64,000 nt of DNA from DATJPY01 sp035506135 (GTDB lineage Bacteria > Myxococcota_A > UBA9160 > PR03). The DNA lies in assembly GCA_035506135.1 (NCBI GenBank), contig DATJPY010000096.1:1-64000 (forward strand), written 5' to 3'. Under the pieces are notes generated by a model, which was not told the origin of the DNA, made no database searches, and worked only from the letters and a program-made list of their open reading frames with translations. Made by a program: the position numbers and the translations under genes. How positions within the stretch are numbered: position 1 is the stretch's first letter; the number at the start of each line of letters is the position of its first letter. Shown piece by piece: positions 32,086 through 40,599 of this stretch.

Positions 32086-33465
32086 ATGTCCGCGGGGCCG
32101 AAAGCGCTCGGCTCGCTCGTGGCGGCGAGCGCCTGGCTCGAGGGACTGATCGACGTCGAGCGCCGTCCGGACGTCCCCTACGCGCGACTCGGCCTCGAGC
32201 CCATCCGGAGCCTGCTCGCGCGCGTCGGCGACCCCCACGCACGGCTCTCCGCGATCCACATCGCCGGCTCGAAGGGGAAGGGATCCACGGCGCTCCTCGC
32301 CGAGGCCGTGCTGCGCGCGCTGGGCGAGCGGGTGGGGACCTTCACGTCGCCCCATCTCGAGCGCTGGACCGAGCGCTTCCGCATCGACGGCCGCGAGGTC
32401 GACGGCGGGCAGCTCGCGGCCGCGCTCGAGCGCCTGCGCCCGCACGTCGAGGTGCTCCGCCGGGACGATCCCCTGCGCGCGCCCACGTTCTTCGACGTCA
32501 CGACCGCGGCCGCGCTCCTCCTGTTCGCCGAGGAGCGCATCGACCGCGCCGTGATCGAGGTCGGTCTCGGCGGGCGGCTCGACTCCACCAACGCCATCGA
32601 CGGCGCGGTCACCTGCGTCACCACGATCGAGCTCGAGCACACCGACAAGCTCGGCGCGACGCTCGACGCGATCGCGCGCGAGAAGGCCGGCATCGCGAAG
32701 CCCGGCCGGCCGCTCGTGATGGGCTCGCTGCCGCCCGAGGCCGAGGCGGCGGTGCTCGAGAGGGCCGACGACGTCGGCGCTCCGACGGCCAGGCTGGGGC
32801 GCGAGTTCGACGTCGTGGTGCGCGAGGCCGACGCGGGCGGCCTCGCCCTCTCGCTGCGCGACGGCGAGCTCGCCGTCGACGCGGTGCTCCCCGTGCTCGG
32901 CCGCCACCAGGCCCACAACGCAGCGCTCGCGCTCGCCTGCGTGCGGCGCCTCGGGGCGCATCCCGCCGACGCGCTGGCGGCGGCAGCGCGGCGCGGTTTT
33001 GCCGCCGTGACGCTCCCCGGCCGCGTCGAGGTGCTCTCGCGCGCGCCCTGGATCGTGATCGACGGCGCGCACACGGCGGCGTCGGCGCGAGCCCTCGCGC
33101 GCGCGCTCGCGCCGCTCGCCGATCGCCGCGCCGAGCTCGTCCTCTCGGTGTCGGCCGGGAAGGACCTCGCGCCGATGCTCGACGCGCTGCTGCCGCTCGC
33201 CGAGCGGGTCACCGTGACGCGCGCGGAGCCGACGCGCTCGCTCTCACCCGAGGCAATCGCCGCGGCGGTGCGCGCCGCGGCGCCCGGCCTCTCGCTGCGC
33301 GTGGTCCCCAACCCGCAGATGGCGCTGCGCGCCGCGCGCGAGGCCGTCGCGCGCGACGGGCTGCTCGTGGCGACCGGCTCGATCTACCTCGCGGGCCTGG
33401 CGCGCCGAGCGTGGCGCCGCGAGCCCGCCCCCGCGCCGCTCACCCCGCCGCCGCCGCGCGCTTGA
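32086..33465 (+). CDS. folC: bifunctional folylpolyglutamate/dihydrofolate synthase
   Basis: A 459-residue Mur-ligase-family enzyme that adds glutamate to folates. Motifs are the P-loop IHIAGSKGKGSTALLAE, TSPHLERWTERFRIDG, the Mg-binding EVGLGGRLDSTNAI, TTIELEHTDKLGATLDAIAR, EKAGIAKPGRP and the C-terminal VIDGAHTAASARALARAL. ATG 32086 lies 16 bases after the Cys-rich gene. Its 3' end overlaps the convergent GH20 gene by 26 bases. Confidence 0.92.
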   Translation: MSAGPKALGSLVAASAWLEGLIDVERRPDVPYARLGLEPIRSLLARVGDPHARLSAIHIAGSKGKGSTALLAEAVLRALGERVGTFTSPHLERWTERFRIDGREVDGGQLAAALERLRPHVEVLRRDDPLRAPTFFDVTTAAALLLFAEERIDRAVIEVGLGGRLDSTNAIDGAVTCVTTIELEHTDKLGATLDAIAREKAGIAKPGRPLVMGSLPPEAEAAVLERADDVGAPTARLGREFDVVVREADAGGLALSLRDGELAVDAVLPVLGRHQAHNAALALACVRRLGAHPADALAAAARRGFAAVTLPGRVEVLSRAPWIVIDGAHTAASARALARALAPLADRRAELVLSVSAGKDLAPMLDALLPLAERVTVTRAEPTRSLSPEAIAAAVRAAAPGLSLRVVPNPQMALRAAREAVARDGLLVATGSIYLAGLARRAWRREPAPAPLTPPPPRA

Positions 33466-35401
33466 GCTCGGCGAACACCGCGGCGGTGGTGAATCCCTCG
33501 TGCCGCGGCGGAGGCGCGGGCGGTCGATCGCGCTCGAGCGCGCGCGCCGCGTGGCGCAGGCTCGCGATCGAGCGCGAAAGCCGGCGTCCCGTGATCTCGA
33601 AGTTGGACGGGCGGCTGCGCGCCCGCCAGAGCCTTCGCAGCCTCGCGGCGAGCGCGCGCTGGGCATCGGCCAGCGATCCGAGCTCGCGCGCCAGCGTGCG
33701 GCGCGCCGCGCGGTCGAGGCGCGCGGGCCGCTCCCTCCACGCCACGTAGCGCTGCCCCGCCAGCGCCTTGCGCACCGCGTGGATCGACGCGTCCGCCGCG
33801 AGGAGCAGCTCGGCGTGCGTCGTCGCGTCGTCGCCGAAGCGGGCCCGCGCGCGGGCGATGCGCGCGCGGACGCGATCGAGCTTCGCGAGCGTGCGCCGGA
33901 GCACGGCGGGCCGGGCGCCGCGCACGAACCACGCCCGGTCGAGCTCGTCGAAGTACAGGAATTGCAACGCGGAGGCGTTGAAGACGCGGAAGCCGGCGTC
34001 GTGGAGCGCGCCGAGCTCGCGGTAGAGCCGCGCCACCTCGCCGCTCGCGTCGCCGAAGAGGAGCCGCGAGAAGGCGCGGTCGAAGTCGCGCGCGTCCTCG
34101 TCGCCGGACCAGGCCTGCTGCGCGGCCCACGCGTAGGCCAGCCAGGAGTTTCCGAGCAGGTTGTAGTGGCCGAAGTCTCCCCAGTCGGTCACCAGCAGGC
34201 CCGAGGCGCCGTGGCGGCGCCCCGCGTCGGCCCAGCGCGCGATGTTGGCGAGCGCGTTCTCCATGCGCGGGAACAGGCAGTTCCAGCTCGACGTGCCCGG
34301 GCACACCCAGAACTCGAGGCCGCGCTCAGCGAGCGCGCGCACGCGGTCGTAGTCGAAGTCCGCCTCGTACCACCAGTCGCAGAGCACGAGGTCGCGATCG
34401 AGCTCGGCGATGCGCTCGGGATGGGCGAAGACGAAGTCGGCCCAGACGAGCGTCCGCCGCCCGAGCCCGCGCGCCAGCTCGCGGACGCGGTGCACGTGCT
34501 CCGCGAAGAGGCCGCCGGGGCCGAGCGCGTCGGATCGATCCTTCGACTTCCCGCGCCCGAGGTCCCACGGCTCGTCGCAGTTGGCGTGGAAGAGGCGGGA
34601 GCGGAAGTTCGGCAGGTACTCCTCGTAGAGGTCGCGCAGCAGCTCGTAGCTTCCGGGCTCCACGCACGCGAGCGTCCAGCGCGCATCCGTCTCCGCGAGG
34701 TGCGAATACGCCGGCAGCCGGAGCACGTGCTCCATGTGGCCGAGCGACTGCAGGTTCGGCACCAGCTCGACGTGGCGCTCGGCGGCGTAGGCGTCGAGCG
34801 CGCGGAGCGTCTCGGCCTCGAGCGGCGAGGCATCCGCGCCGATCTCGGGGTGGCGGCGCGACCGGAAGGTGTGCTCGACGTAGAGCATCAGCACGTTGAG
34901 CTTGAGCTCTGCGCAGCGGTCGACCAGCTCCTTCAGCGCCTCGAGGGTCGGCACCTTGCCGCGTGAGACGTCGAGCATCACGCCGCGCCGCGGGAAGTCC
35001 GGCGCGTCGTCGATCTCGCACGCCGGCAGCGATCCGCTCCGGTCGGCGAGCTGCGCCAGCGTCTCGACGGCGTAGCGCAGGCCCGCCGGTCCGCTTCCGG
35101 CGGCCTCCACCCGGTCCGACTCGACGCGCAGCCGATAGGCGTCGCCCGCGTCGGCCTCGCGGCGCAGCTCGATGCGGGGGCCGAGCCCGTCGCGGCGGGC
35201 GTGCGTCTCGATCGCGAGCCGGCGCCCGCAGGCGCGCAGCACCGCGTCGCGCAGTCGCCGCGCGGTCGCGTAGTCCGCGTCGTCCGCCGCGGGCTCCAGG
35301 ACGATCGGGAGGCCGTCGCGCAGCGCGAAGCGGCCCGCGAGCCGCCGCGCCTGGCGCGGTCGCGGCAAGAGCGGAGGAAGCGCGTGGTCTCGGGTCGTCA
35401 C
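33440..35401 (-). CDS. GH20-type glycosidase (beta-N-acetylhexosaminidase family)
   Basis: A 653-residue enzyme. Residues about 10-130 form the GH20b alpha/beta domain (DAYRLRVESDRVEAAGSGPA, GLRYAVETLAQL). The TIM barrel begins FPRRGVMLDVSRGKVP, with LKLNVLMLYVEHTF, LVPNLQSLGHMEHVLRL and the catalytic Asp-Glu in HANCDEPWDLGRGKS (about residue 270). CDEPWDLG replaces the classic GGDE, as in divergent GH20 subfamilies. The last 150 residues are helical. No signal peptide, so likely cytoplasmic. Start GTG 35401 lacks a clear ribosome site; the longer frame upstream runs through hairpins and is rejected. Confidence 0.78.
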   Translation of the reverse strand: MTTRDHALPPLLPRPRQARRLAGRFALRDGLPIVLEPAADDADYATARRLRDAVLRACGRRLAIETHARRDGLGPRIELRREADAGDAYRLRVESDRVEAAGSGPAGLRYAVETLAQLADRSGSLPACEIDDAPDFPRRGVMLDVSRGKVPTLEALKELVDRCAELKLNVLMLYVEHTFRSRRHPEIGADASPLEAETLRALDAYAAERHVELVPNLQSLGHMEHVLRLPAYSHLAETDARWTLACVEPGSYELLRDLYEEYLPNFRSRLFHANCDEPWDLGRGKSKDRSDALGPGGLFAEHVHRVRELARGLGRRTLVWADFVFAHPERIAELDRDLVLCDWWYEADFDYDRVRALAERGLEFWVCPGTSSWNCLFPRMENALANIARWADAGRRHGASGLLVTDWGDFGHYNLLGNSWLAYAWAAQQAWSGDEDARDFDRAFSRLLFGDASGEVARLYRELGALHDAGFRVFNASALQFLYFDELDRAWFVRGARPAVLRRTLAKLDRVRARIARARARFGDDATTHAELLLAADASIHAVRKALAGQRYVAWRERPARLDRAARRTLARELGSLADAQRALAARLRRLWRARSRPSNFEITGRRLSRSIASLRHAARALERDRPPAPPPRHEGFTTAAVFAELKRAAAAG

Positions 35402-35443
35402 GGCCGGCAAGCTAGTGGATCGGGCGCTCGCGCCAAGGGCGAT

Positions 35444-35501
35444 GCGCCCGGACTGGCACCCCGCACCGAAGTGCGGGGGGAGGGGTTGCCAATCCGGGCG
35501 C
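35444..35501 (-). promoter_or_regulatory. two-tier leader hairpin capped by a UUCG tetraloop
   Basis: A 15-bp outer stem (35444-35458 with 35487-35501, one position that is G-U only in minus-strand RNA) encloses an 8-base bulge and a perfect 8-bp inner stem (35459-35466 with 35471-35478). The loop is UUCG closed by C-G on the minus strand, an exceptionally stable tetraloop. It ends 42 bases before the GH20 start. Confidence 0.55.
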
Positions 35502-35541
35502 GGTGGACCGCGAGGCTCTTGTTGTGATCGATGGAGAGAGC

Positions 35542-35555
35542 AAGCGGCATGCCGA
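35542..35555 (-). promoter_or_regulatory. candidate sigma-54 promoter for the GH20 gene
   Basis: CGGCAT, five bases, TTGCTC on the minus strand has GG and GC exactly 10 bases apart, matching the -24/-12 rule (consensus TGGCAY-N5-TTGCW, one mismatch). Predicted start near 35531, about 130 bases before the GH20 start codon. Confidence 0.4.
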
Positions 35556-35644
35556 GCCGCGATCCGCCCGAGTTCGGCAGCGGGCGTGCAGCGGCCGGGC
35601 AGAGTGGCGGCAGCGCGCGCGCAGGCTGCGCGCAGCCAGCTCCC

Positions 35645-35671
35645 GCGGGTGACGCAAAGTTCGTCACCCGC
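35645..35671. promoter_or_regulatory. perfect palindrome, candidate enhancer-binding site
   Basis: GCGGGTGACG and CGTCACCCGC flank a 7-base spacer. Its centre is about 115 bases upstream of the candidate -12 element, the usual distance for a sigma-54 activator site. It could alternatively be a 3' hairpin of the methyltransferase mRNA, but no T tract follows. Confidence 0.45.
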
Positions 35672-35724
35672 GCAACAGATTGCGTCGGCGGGCAGGATCG
35701 GGCAGGGCGCCCCGCGCCGGGCCC

Positions 35725-36627
35725 TCAGGTCCAGGATTTCAGGGCGTCGCGGATGGCGCGGACGTGCGCGGGCTGCGTGCCGCAGCAGCCGCCCACCGCG
35801 CGGGCGCCCGCTGCGCGCCAGCGCAGCGCGTGCGCGGCGAACTCGGCGGGGGCGCAGTCGTCGCGGCGACGGGCGCCATCGCCTTCGGGCGGGCCGAGGT
35901 TTGCATACACGCCGAAGGGTCGACCCGCGGCCGCCAGCACGGGGAGCGCGCGCTCGGCCGCGACGGGCGGCAGGCAGTTGACGCCGACCAGCTCGGGGTC
36001 GAGGGGTGCAACCGTCGCGAGCGCTTCGCCGAGCGGCTCGCCCGAGAGGAGCTGCGCCTCGCCGTCGCAGGCGAAGCTCACCCACACCGGGAGGCCGGTC
36101 GCCCGTGCGGCGCGCGCGGCGGCGAGCGCCTCGCGGCTCGTGTTCATGGTCTCCACGAGGAGCAGGTCCGCACCGGCCTCGGCGAGGTGGCGCGCGTGCT
36201 CGCCGTGCTCGCGCGCGAGTGCGTCGGCCTCGGGGACGAGATCGGGGCGATAGCAGTCCTCGAGCGGCGGCATCGAGCCCGCCACCCACACCAGGTGCGG
36301 TGCCGCGTCGGCGGCGCGCCGCGCGAGCGACACCGCGAGCGAGCAGAGCTCGCGCGCGGCGCCCGGCGCGGCGATTCCGCCTCGCGCCAGCGTGCGCTCC
36401 TGCGTGCGGAACGTGTTGGCCGTCACGATCTCGGCGCCCGCCCCGACGTAGTCCGCGTGGATTCGCGCGACCAGCTCCGGCTGCTCTCGGAGCGCGGCCG
36501 CCGACCACAGCGGGAGCCGCGCCGGCGCGCCCCGCCGCTCGAGCTCGGTGCCGGTGGCGCCGTCGAGCAGCACGGGAGGCCCTGCGGCCAGACGGGCGAG
36601 CAGGGCTTGGCGGCGGTCCCGGTCCAT
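35725..36627 (-). CDS. homocysteine S-methyltransferase family protein
   Basis: A 300-residue TIM-barrel methyltransferase related to MmuM, BHMT and the N-terminal module of MetH. PVLLDGATGTELERRG is the signature start. Zinc ligands are the Cys in ELVGVNCLPP and the pair in AVGGCCGTQPAHVRAI. Also IVTANTFRTQERTL and LLLVETMNTSREALAA. It moves a methyl group from S-methylmethionine, a betaine or a related donor to homocysteine; the donor is not evident. Start ATG 36627; an in-frame ATG lies 5 codons upstream. Divergent from the GH36-HAD gene. Confidence 0.88.
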   Translation of the reverse strand: MDRDRRQALLARLAAGPPVLLDGATGTELERRGAPARLPLWSAAALREQPELVARIHADYVGAGAEIVTANTFRTQERTLARGGIAAPGAARELCSLAVSLARRAADAAPHLVWVAGSMPPLEDCYRPDLVPEADALAREHGEHARHLAEAGADLLLVETMNTSREALAAARAARATGLPVWVSFACDGEAQLLSGEPLGEALATVAPLDPELVGVNCLPPVAAERALPVLAAAGRPFGVYANLGPPEGDGARRRDDCAPAEFAAHALRWRAAGARAVGGCCGTQPAHVRAIRDALKSWT

Positions 36628-36650
36628 CGGCCCTCGTCCCATCCCGGCCC

Positions 36651-36656
36651 TATAAT
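36651..36656 (+). promoter_or_regulatory. perfect -10 box, predicted leaderless promoter
   Basis: TATAAT occurs 9 bases before ATG 36666, so transcription should begin about 2-3 bases before the start codon. No good -35 or Shine-Dalgarno is visible. Confidence 0.55.
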
Positions 36657-36665
36657 GGCGCGCCC

Positions 36666-39299
36666 ATGCCCGCGATCGCGCCCCTCCTGCGCCACCCGAC
36701 CGCCGGCGCCCTCGAGCCGACCCGCCTCTTCGTCCGGCACCGGCCGCTGGCGCGCTCCGCGCCGCCGGGCGCGGGTGGCGAGGCGCTCGACGAGTGCGCT
36801 CTGCGCGCGGGCGAGACGTCCCTCGGTCCGTTCCGGGTGACGCTCGGCGCCGCCGCCGGCGGCGAGTCTGCCACCTGGACCCTCCGCGTCCAGAACGCGA
36901 GCGCGCGGCCGGTGCAGATCGAGGCCCTGGGTCTCGGCTTCGCGTGGCGCGCGCCGTCCGGGGCGGGGCTTCGGCTCTTCCGCCAGGGGCATCAGTCGTG
37001 GTCGTTCGCCGGGGGTGCGCCGTTCGGTCCGGACGGGACGCCAGCGTTCCCGTCGGGTCCCTGGCTGCGCGGCTTCCATCACGGCATCGGGGCGCCGCCG
37101 ACCGACCGCGCGGGCTGGCACGAGTCGGACGGCCTCGCCGCCGTCGGTATCTCGCCGCGCGGCGCGACCTGCAGCGCCGGCGTCCTCGAGAGCGGGCGCG
37201 CCTTCGGCCAGGTGTATCTGCGCCGCGAGCCGGGCGCGGTCCGGATCGAGGTCGAGCAGCGGCTCGAGCGGCCCCTCGAGTCGCACGAGACGGTCGTGCT
37301 CGAGCCGGTGCGCGTCGCGCTCGGGGACGAGGCGAGCGCGCTGCTCGAGGCGCACGCCGAGGCGCAGGGCGCGCACGCGGGCGCACGTCGCTGCGCGCCG
37401 TTCCAGGCGGGCTGGTGCAGCTGGTACCACTTCTTCCACGGCGTCACCGAGGACGCCTTCCTGCGCAACCTCGACGCGCTCGCCGCCGCGCGCGACGAGA
37501 TCCCGATCGAGCTGGTGCAGCTCGACGACGGCTACCAGCGCGCGATCGGCGACTGGCTCGAGACCGACCCGAAGTTCCCCGGCGGCCTGGCACGGATCTC
37601 GCGCGCCGTGCGCGACGCCGGCTTCGACGCGGGCATCTGGACGGCGCCGTTCTGCGTCGTCCCGGAGAGCCGCGTCTACCAGTCGCAACGGGACTGGCTC
37701 CTGCGCAGCGAGGACGGCGGCGAGCTGCGCGGCCTGCACCACGGCGCGTGGACCCGCGAGGGCTGGGTGTTCGTGCTGGATCCCACCCACACGGCGGTGC
37801 GGGCGCACCTGGAGCGCACCTTCCGCGCGCTCTTCGAGCTCGGCTTCCACTATCTGAAGCTCGACTTCCTCTACACCGCCGCGCTGCAGGCGCGCGCGAG
37901 CGACCCGTGCGCGACGCGCGCCGAGCGGCTGCGGCGCGGTCTCGATGCGATTCGCGCCGGCGCCGGTGAGAGCGCATTCCTGCTCGGCTGCGGCTGCCCG
38001 CTCGGACCGGCGGTCGGCGTGGTCGACGGCATGCGCATCGGACCCGACACCGCGCCGTGGTGGCAGCCGCTCGAGGGCCAGCGCATCGCCGGCCTCGAGC
38101 CCACGCTGCCGGCCGGCCGCAACGCGCTCCGCAACACGCTGGCCCGCGCCTGGATGCACCGCCGCCTCTGGCTCGACGATCCCGACTGCCTGCTGGCGCG
38201 CTCGAAGGACTCGAAGCTCAGCCGCGACGAGGTACGGACCCTGGCGATCTCGATCGCGGTGACGGGCGGCATGGCAATCTTCTCCGACGACGTGCCCGCG
38301 CTGGCGTCCGCGGAGCGCGCGCTGATCCGCGAGGCGCTCGAGCTGGCGCGCGAGGTCGACGAGTCGGGCCAGGTCGGCACGGGGCGCGCGGTCGACCTGC
38401 TCTCCGCGGAGATCGCTCCCGGCGCCGTGGCACGCGCCGGCGCCGACTGGCTGGTTGCCGTCTTCAACCCCGGCGACGCCCCGGCTCGCCAGCGGCTGGA
38501 CCTGTCCGCGCACGCCGTGGATCTCGACGGCGTGCCGGAGCCGCTGCTCGATTCGCCGAAGCCGGCCATGCACTCGAGCGCGGAGATCGGGGTCGATCTC
38601 CCGCCGCACGGCGCCGCCCTCTATCGGGTGCGCGGGTCGCCGCCGCTCGCGGTGTTCTGCGACTTCGACGGCACGTTCGCCGTGCAGGACGTCGGCTCGA
38701 CGCTGGCGCGGCGCCACGCCGGCGATCGCCGCCCGGCGCTCTGGCGGCGGCTCGAGCGCGGCGAGCTCACGCCCTGGCAGTACAACCTGGAGCTGCTCGA
38801 CGGGCTCGATCTGCCGGAGGCACAGCTCGAGGAGTTCCTGCGCAGCGTCGAGCTCGACCCGGGCGCCGCCGAGCTGGTGCGCTGGTGCGAGCGCCATCGC
38901 GTTCCCTTCCGCGTGCTCTCGGATGGCTTCGACCGCAACCTCGACCGGCTGCAGCAGCTCCACGGCGTGCGCTTCGCCTACGACGCGAACCGGCTGCGCT
39001 ACGACCACGGCGCGTGGAAGATCGCCGCGGGACATCCCGATCCGAGCTGTCCCTGCGGCACCGGGACCTGCAAGCGGGGCCGCATCGAGACCTTCCGGCG
39101 CCGATACCCGGGCGTGCCGGTGGTCCACATCGGCAACGGGCGCGTCTCCGATCTCTGCGGCGCGCAGGCCGCCGATCGCGTCTTCGCCAAGGACACGCTC
39201 GCCGAGGAGCTCGCCGAGCGCGGGCTTCCGTTCGAGCGTTTCAACACGCTGCGCGACGTGGTGGAGCGGCTCGAGGAGTGGCTGCGGCGTGGGCTCTGA
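36666..39299 (+). CDS. fusion of GH36-type alpha-galactosidase and MtnX-like HAD phosphatase
   Basis: One uninterrupted 877-residue protein. Residues 1 to about 650 are a GH36 (clan GH-D) glycosidase: AGWCSWYHFFHGVTEDAF (about 248), VQLDDGYQRAIGDWLETDPK (about 285), nucleophile Asp in YLKLDFLYTA (about 400), acid/base Asp in MRIGPDTAPWW (about 460), then a beta-sandwich end. Residues about 660-877 are a HAD subfamily IB phosphatase: FCDFDGTFAVQD, VLSDGFDRNL, a CPCGTGTCKRGRI segment and IGNGRVSDLCGA, ending PFERFNTLRDV as in MtnX-type enzymes. Motif IV reads GNGRVSD, with Asn in place of the first Asp of GDxxxD. The native sugar substrate and HAD substrate are unknown. The next gene overlaps by 11 bases. 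Confidence 0.85.
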   Translation: MPAIAPLLRHPTAGALEPTRLFVRHRPLARSAPPGAGGEALDECALRAGETSLGPFRVTLGAAAGGESATWTLRVQNASARPVQIEALGLGFAWRAPSGAGLRLFRQGHQSWSFAGGAPFGPDGTPAFPSGPWLRGFHHGIGAPPTDRAGWHESDGLAAVGISPRGATCSAGVLESGRAFGQVYLRREPGAVRIEVEQRLERPLESHETVVLEPVRVALGDEASALLEAHAEAQGAHAGARRCAPFQAGWCSWYHFFHGVTEDAFLRNLDALAAARDEIPIELVQLDDGYQRAIGDWLETDPKFPGGLARISRAVRDAGFDAGIWTAPFCVVPESRVYQSQRDWLLRSEDGGELRGLHHGAWTREGWVFVLDPTHTAVRAHLERTFRALFELGFHYLKLDFLYTAALQARASDPCATRAERLRRGLDAIRAGAGESAFLLGCGCPLGPAVGVVDGMRIGPDTAPWWQPLEGQRIAGLEPTLPAGRNALRNTLARAWMHRRLWLDDPDCLLARSKDSKLSRDEVRTLAISIAVTGGMAIFSDDVPALASAERALIREALELAREVDESGQVGTGRAVDLLSAEIAPGAVARAGADWLVAVFNPGDAPARQRLDLSAHAVDLDGVPEPLLDSPKPAMHSSAEIGVDLPPHGAALYRVRGSPPLAVFCDFDGTFAVQDVGSTLARRHAGDRRPALWRRLERGELTPWQYNLELLDGLDLPEAQLEEFLRSVELDPGAAELVRWCERHRVPFRVLSDGFDRNLDRLQQLHGVRFAYDANRLRYDHGAWKIAAGHPDPSCPCGTGTCKRGRIETFRRRYPGVPVVHIGNGRVSDLCGAQAADRVFAKDTLAEELAERGLPFERFNTLRDVVERLEEWLRRGL

Positions 39300-40599
39300 G
39301 CCGGCGCGACACGTCGCCGTGCTGGGTGCCGGGCTCGCCGGGCTCGCCGCCGCGTGGCGGCTCGCAGCCGCGGGCCAGCGCGTCACCGTCGTCGATCGGG
39401 CGGCGCGCCCGGGCGGGCGCGCCGCGGCGCTCGCACTCGACGGCGAGCTCGTCGATCCCATCGCCGCGTGCGTGGACACCCGCGACGCGAGCCTGCTCGC
39501 GCTGGTGGCCGCGCTCGGGCTCAAGGGCGAGCTGCTCCCGCTGCGGGCGTGGCGCCCCGTGCAGTGGCATCGCGGGCGCCTCGTTCCCGTCGGCGCGCCT
39601 GGTATCGGGTCGATCGCGCGGCTCCCCGGCGTGCGGCGGCTCGAGGCGCTGCGCGTGCTGCGCCTGCCGCGCCTGCTGCGGCGCTATCGGCCGCACCTCG
39701 ATCCGCAGCGGCCGGAGCGGGCGGCGCCGCTCGACGACCGCTCGCTCGCCGACTTCGGCGCGCTCTACTTCGGCCGCAGCGTCGTCGGCGACTGGATCGA
39801 GCCCTGGCTCGCCGAGCGCACGCCGGTGGAGGAGGGCGAGGCGAGCCGCGCGAGCTTCCTGCTCGCGATGGAGGCCGCCGCCGCGCCGGCGGCGCTTCGC
39901 GAGCCGGCCGGCCGGCTCGCCGAGGCGCTCGCGGCGCGCGTCGGCGCGCGCACCGGCTGTGCGGCCGAGGGCGTGGCGTCGCGCGGCCGCGGCCTCGAGG
40001 TCGCGCTCCCGGGCGAGACGCTCGAGGTCGACGCCGCGGTGCTCGCCGTCCCGGCCCCGGAGGCGCTGCGGCTCTCGGCGCCGCTGCTCGCGAGCGCGGA
40101 GCGCGACGTGCTCGGCGCCACGCGCTACGCCGCCTCGCTGGTCTGGGTCGCGCGCGACTGTCGCCTTCCGGTGTCGGACGCCACGCGCGTCCGCGTCCCG
40201 CGCAGCGCGGGGCTCCCGTTCGCCGTCCTCGCGCTCGAGCCGGCGGGCGGAGGGCGCGGGCGCATCACCGCCGTCGCGCGCGAGCCCTGGAGCCGCGCGC
40301 GCGCCGCAGCGCCCGACGACGCGCTCGCCAAGGACCTGGCGGACGAGGTCGCGCGGCTCCTGCCGGGCGCCTGCCACGCCGGCGCCGCAGGCGCCCTGGC
40401 TCGCTTCCCGCAGGCGTGGCCGCGCTTCGAGGTCGGCCGCTACCGGGCGCTCGCGCGCCTGCGCGCCGTACAGGAGGACCAGCGGCGGGCCGGCCGGCGC
40501 CTCTACCTCGCGGGCGACTACCTGATCGCACCCACGCTCGAGGGCGCCGTGGTCTCCGGGCTCCGCGCTGCGGAGGACCTGCTCGCCGATCTCGCCTAG
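39289..40599 (+). CDS. FAD-dependent amine-oxidase-type oxidoreductase
   Basis: A 436-residue flavoprotein with the N-terminal dinucleotide fold VAVLGAGLAGLAAAWRLAAA, DRAARPGGRAAAL (the GGR motif), and a C-terminal FAD segment RLYLAGDYLIAPTLEGAVVS. The pattern fits the flavin amine oxidase/protoporphyrinogen oxidase/HpnE-like superfamily. The substrate cannot be told from sequence; heme, carotenoid and squalene relatives exist. GTG 39289 lies inside the end of the GH36-HAD gene. Its stop is part of CTAG 40596-40599 shared with mutS2. Confidence 0.78.
   Translation: MGSEPARHVAVLGAGLAGLAAAWRLAAAGQRVTVVDRAARPGGRAAALALDGELVDPIAACVDTRDASLLALVAALGLKGELLPLRAWRPVQWHRGRLVPVGAPGIGSIARLPGVRRLEALRVLRLPRLLRRYRPHLDPQRPERAAPLDDRSLADFGALYFGRSVVGDWIEPWLAERTPVEEGEASRASFLLAMEAAAAPAALREPAGRLAEALAARVGARTGCAAEGVASRGRGLEVALPGETLEVDAAVLAVPAPEALRLSAPLLASAERDVLGATRYAASLVWVARDCRLPVSDATRVRVPRSAGLPFAVLALEPAGGGRGRITAVAREPWSRARAAAPDDALAKDLADEVARLLPGACHAGAAGALARFPQAWPRFEVGRYRALARLRAVQEDQRRAGRRLYLAGDYLIAPTLEGAVVSGLRAAEDLLADLA

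Larger units (their letters stand above)
35402..35724. other. structured intergenic region between the methyltransferase and GH20 genes
   Basis: No gene. On the minus strand, in order of transcription, it contains a 10-bp-armed palindrome, a sigma-54-like element, and a large two-tier hairpin before the GH20 start; each is listed separately. The CGCAA...TTGCG repeat at 35671-35684 adjoins the palindrome. Confidence 0.55.

Noticed and set aside
36666..39299. The GH36-HAD fusion as an artefact of a missed stop
   Set aside because: The frame is continuous across the junction, the linker region reads as sensible protein, and the HAD domain has no separate start or ribosome site.
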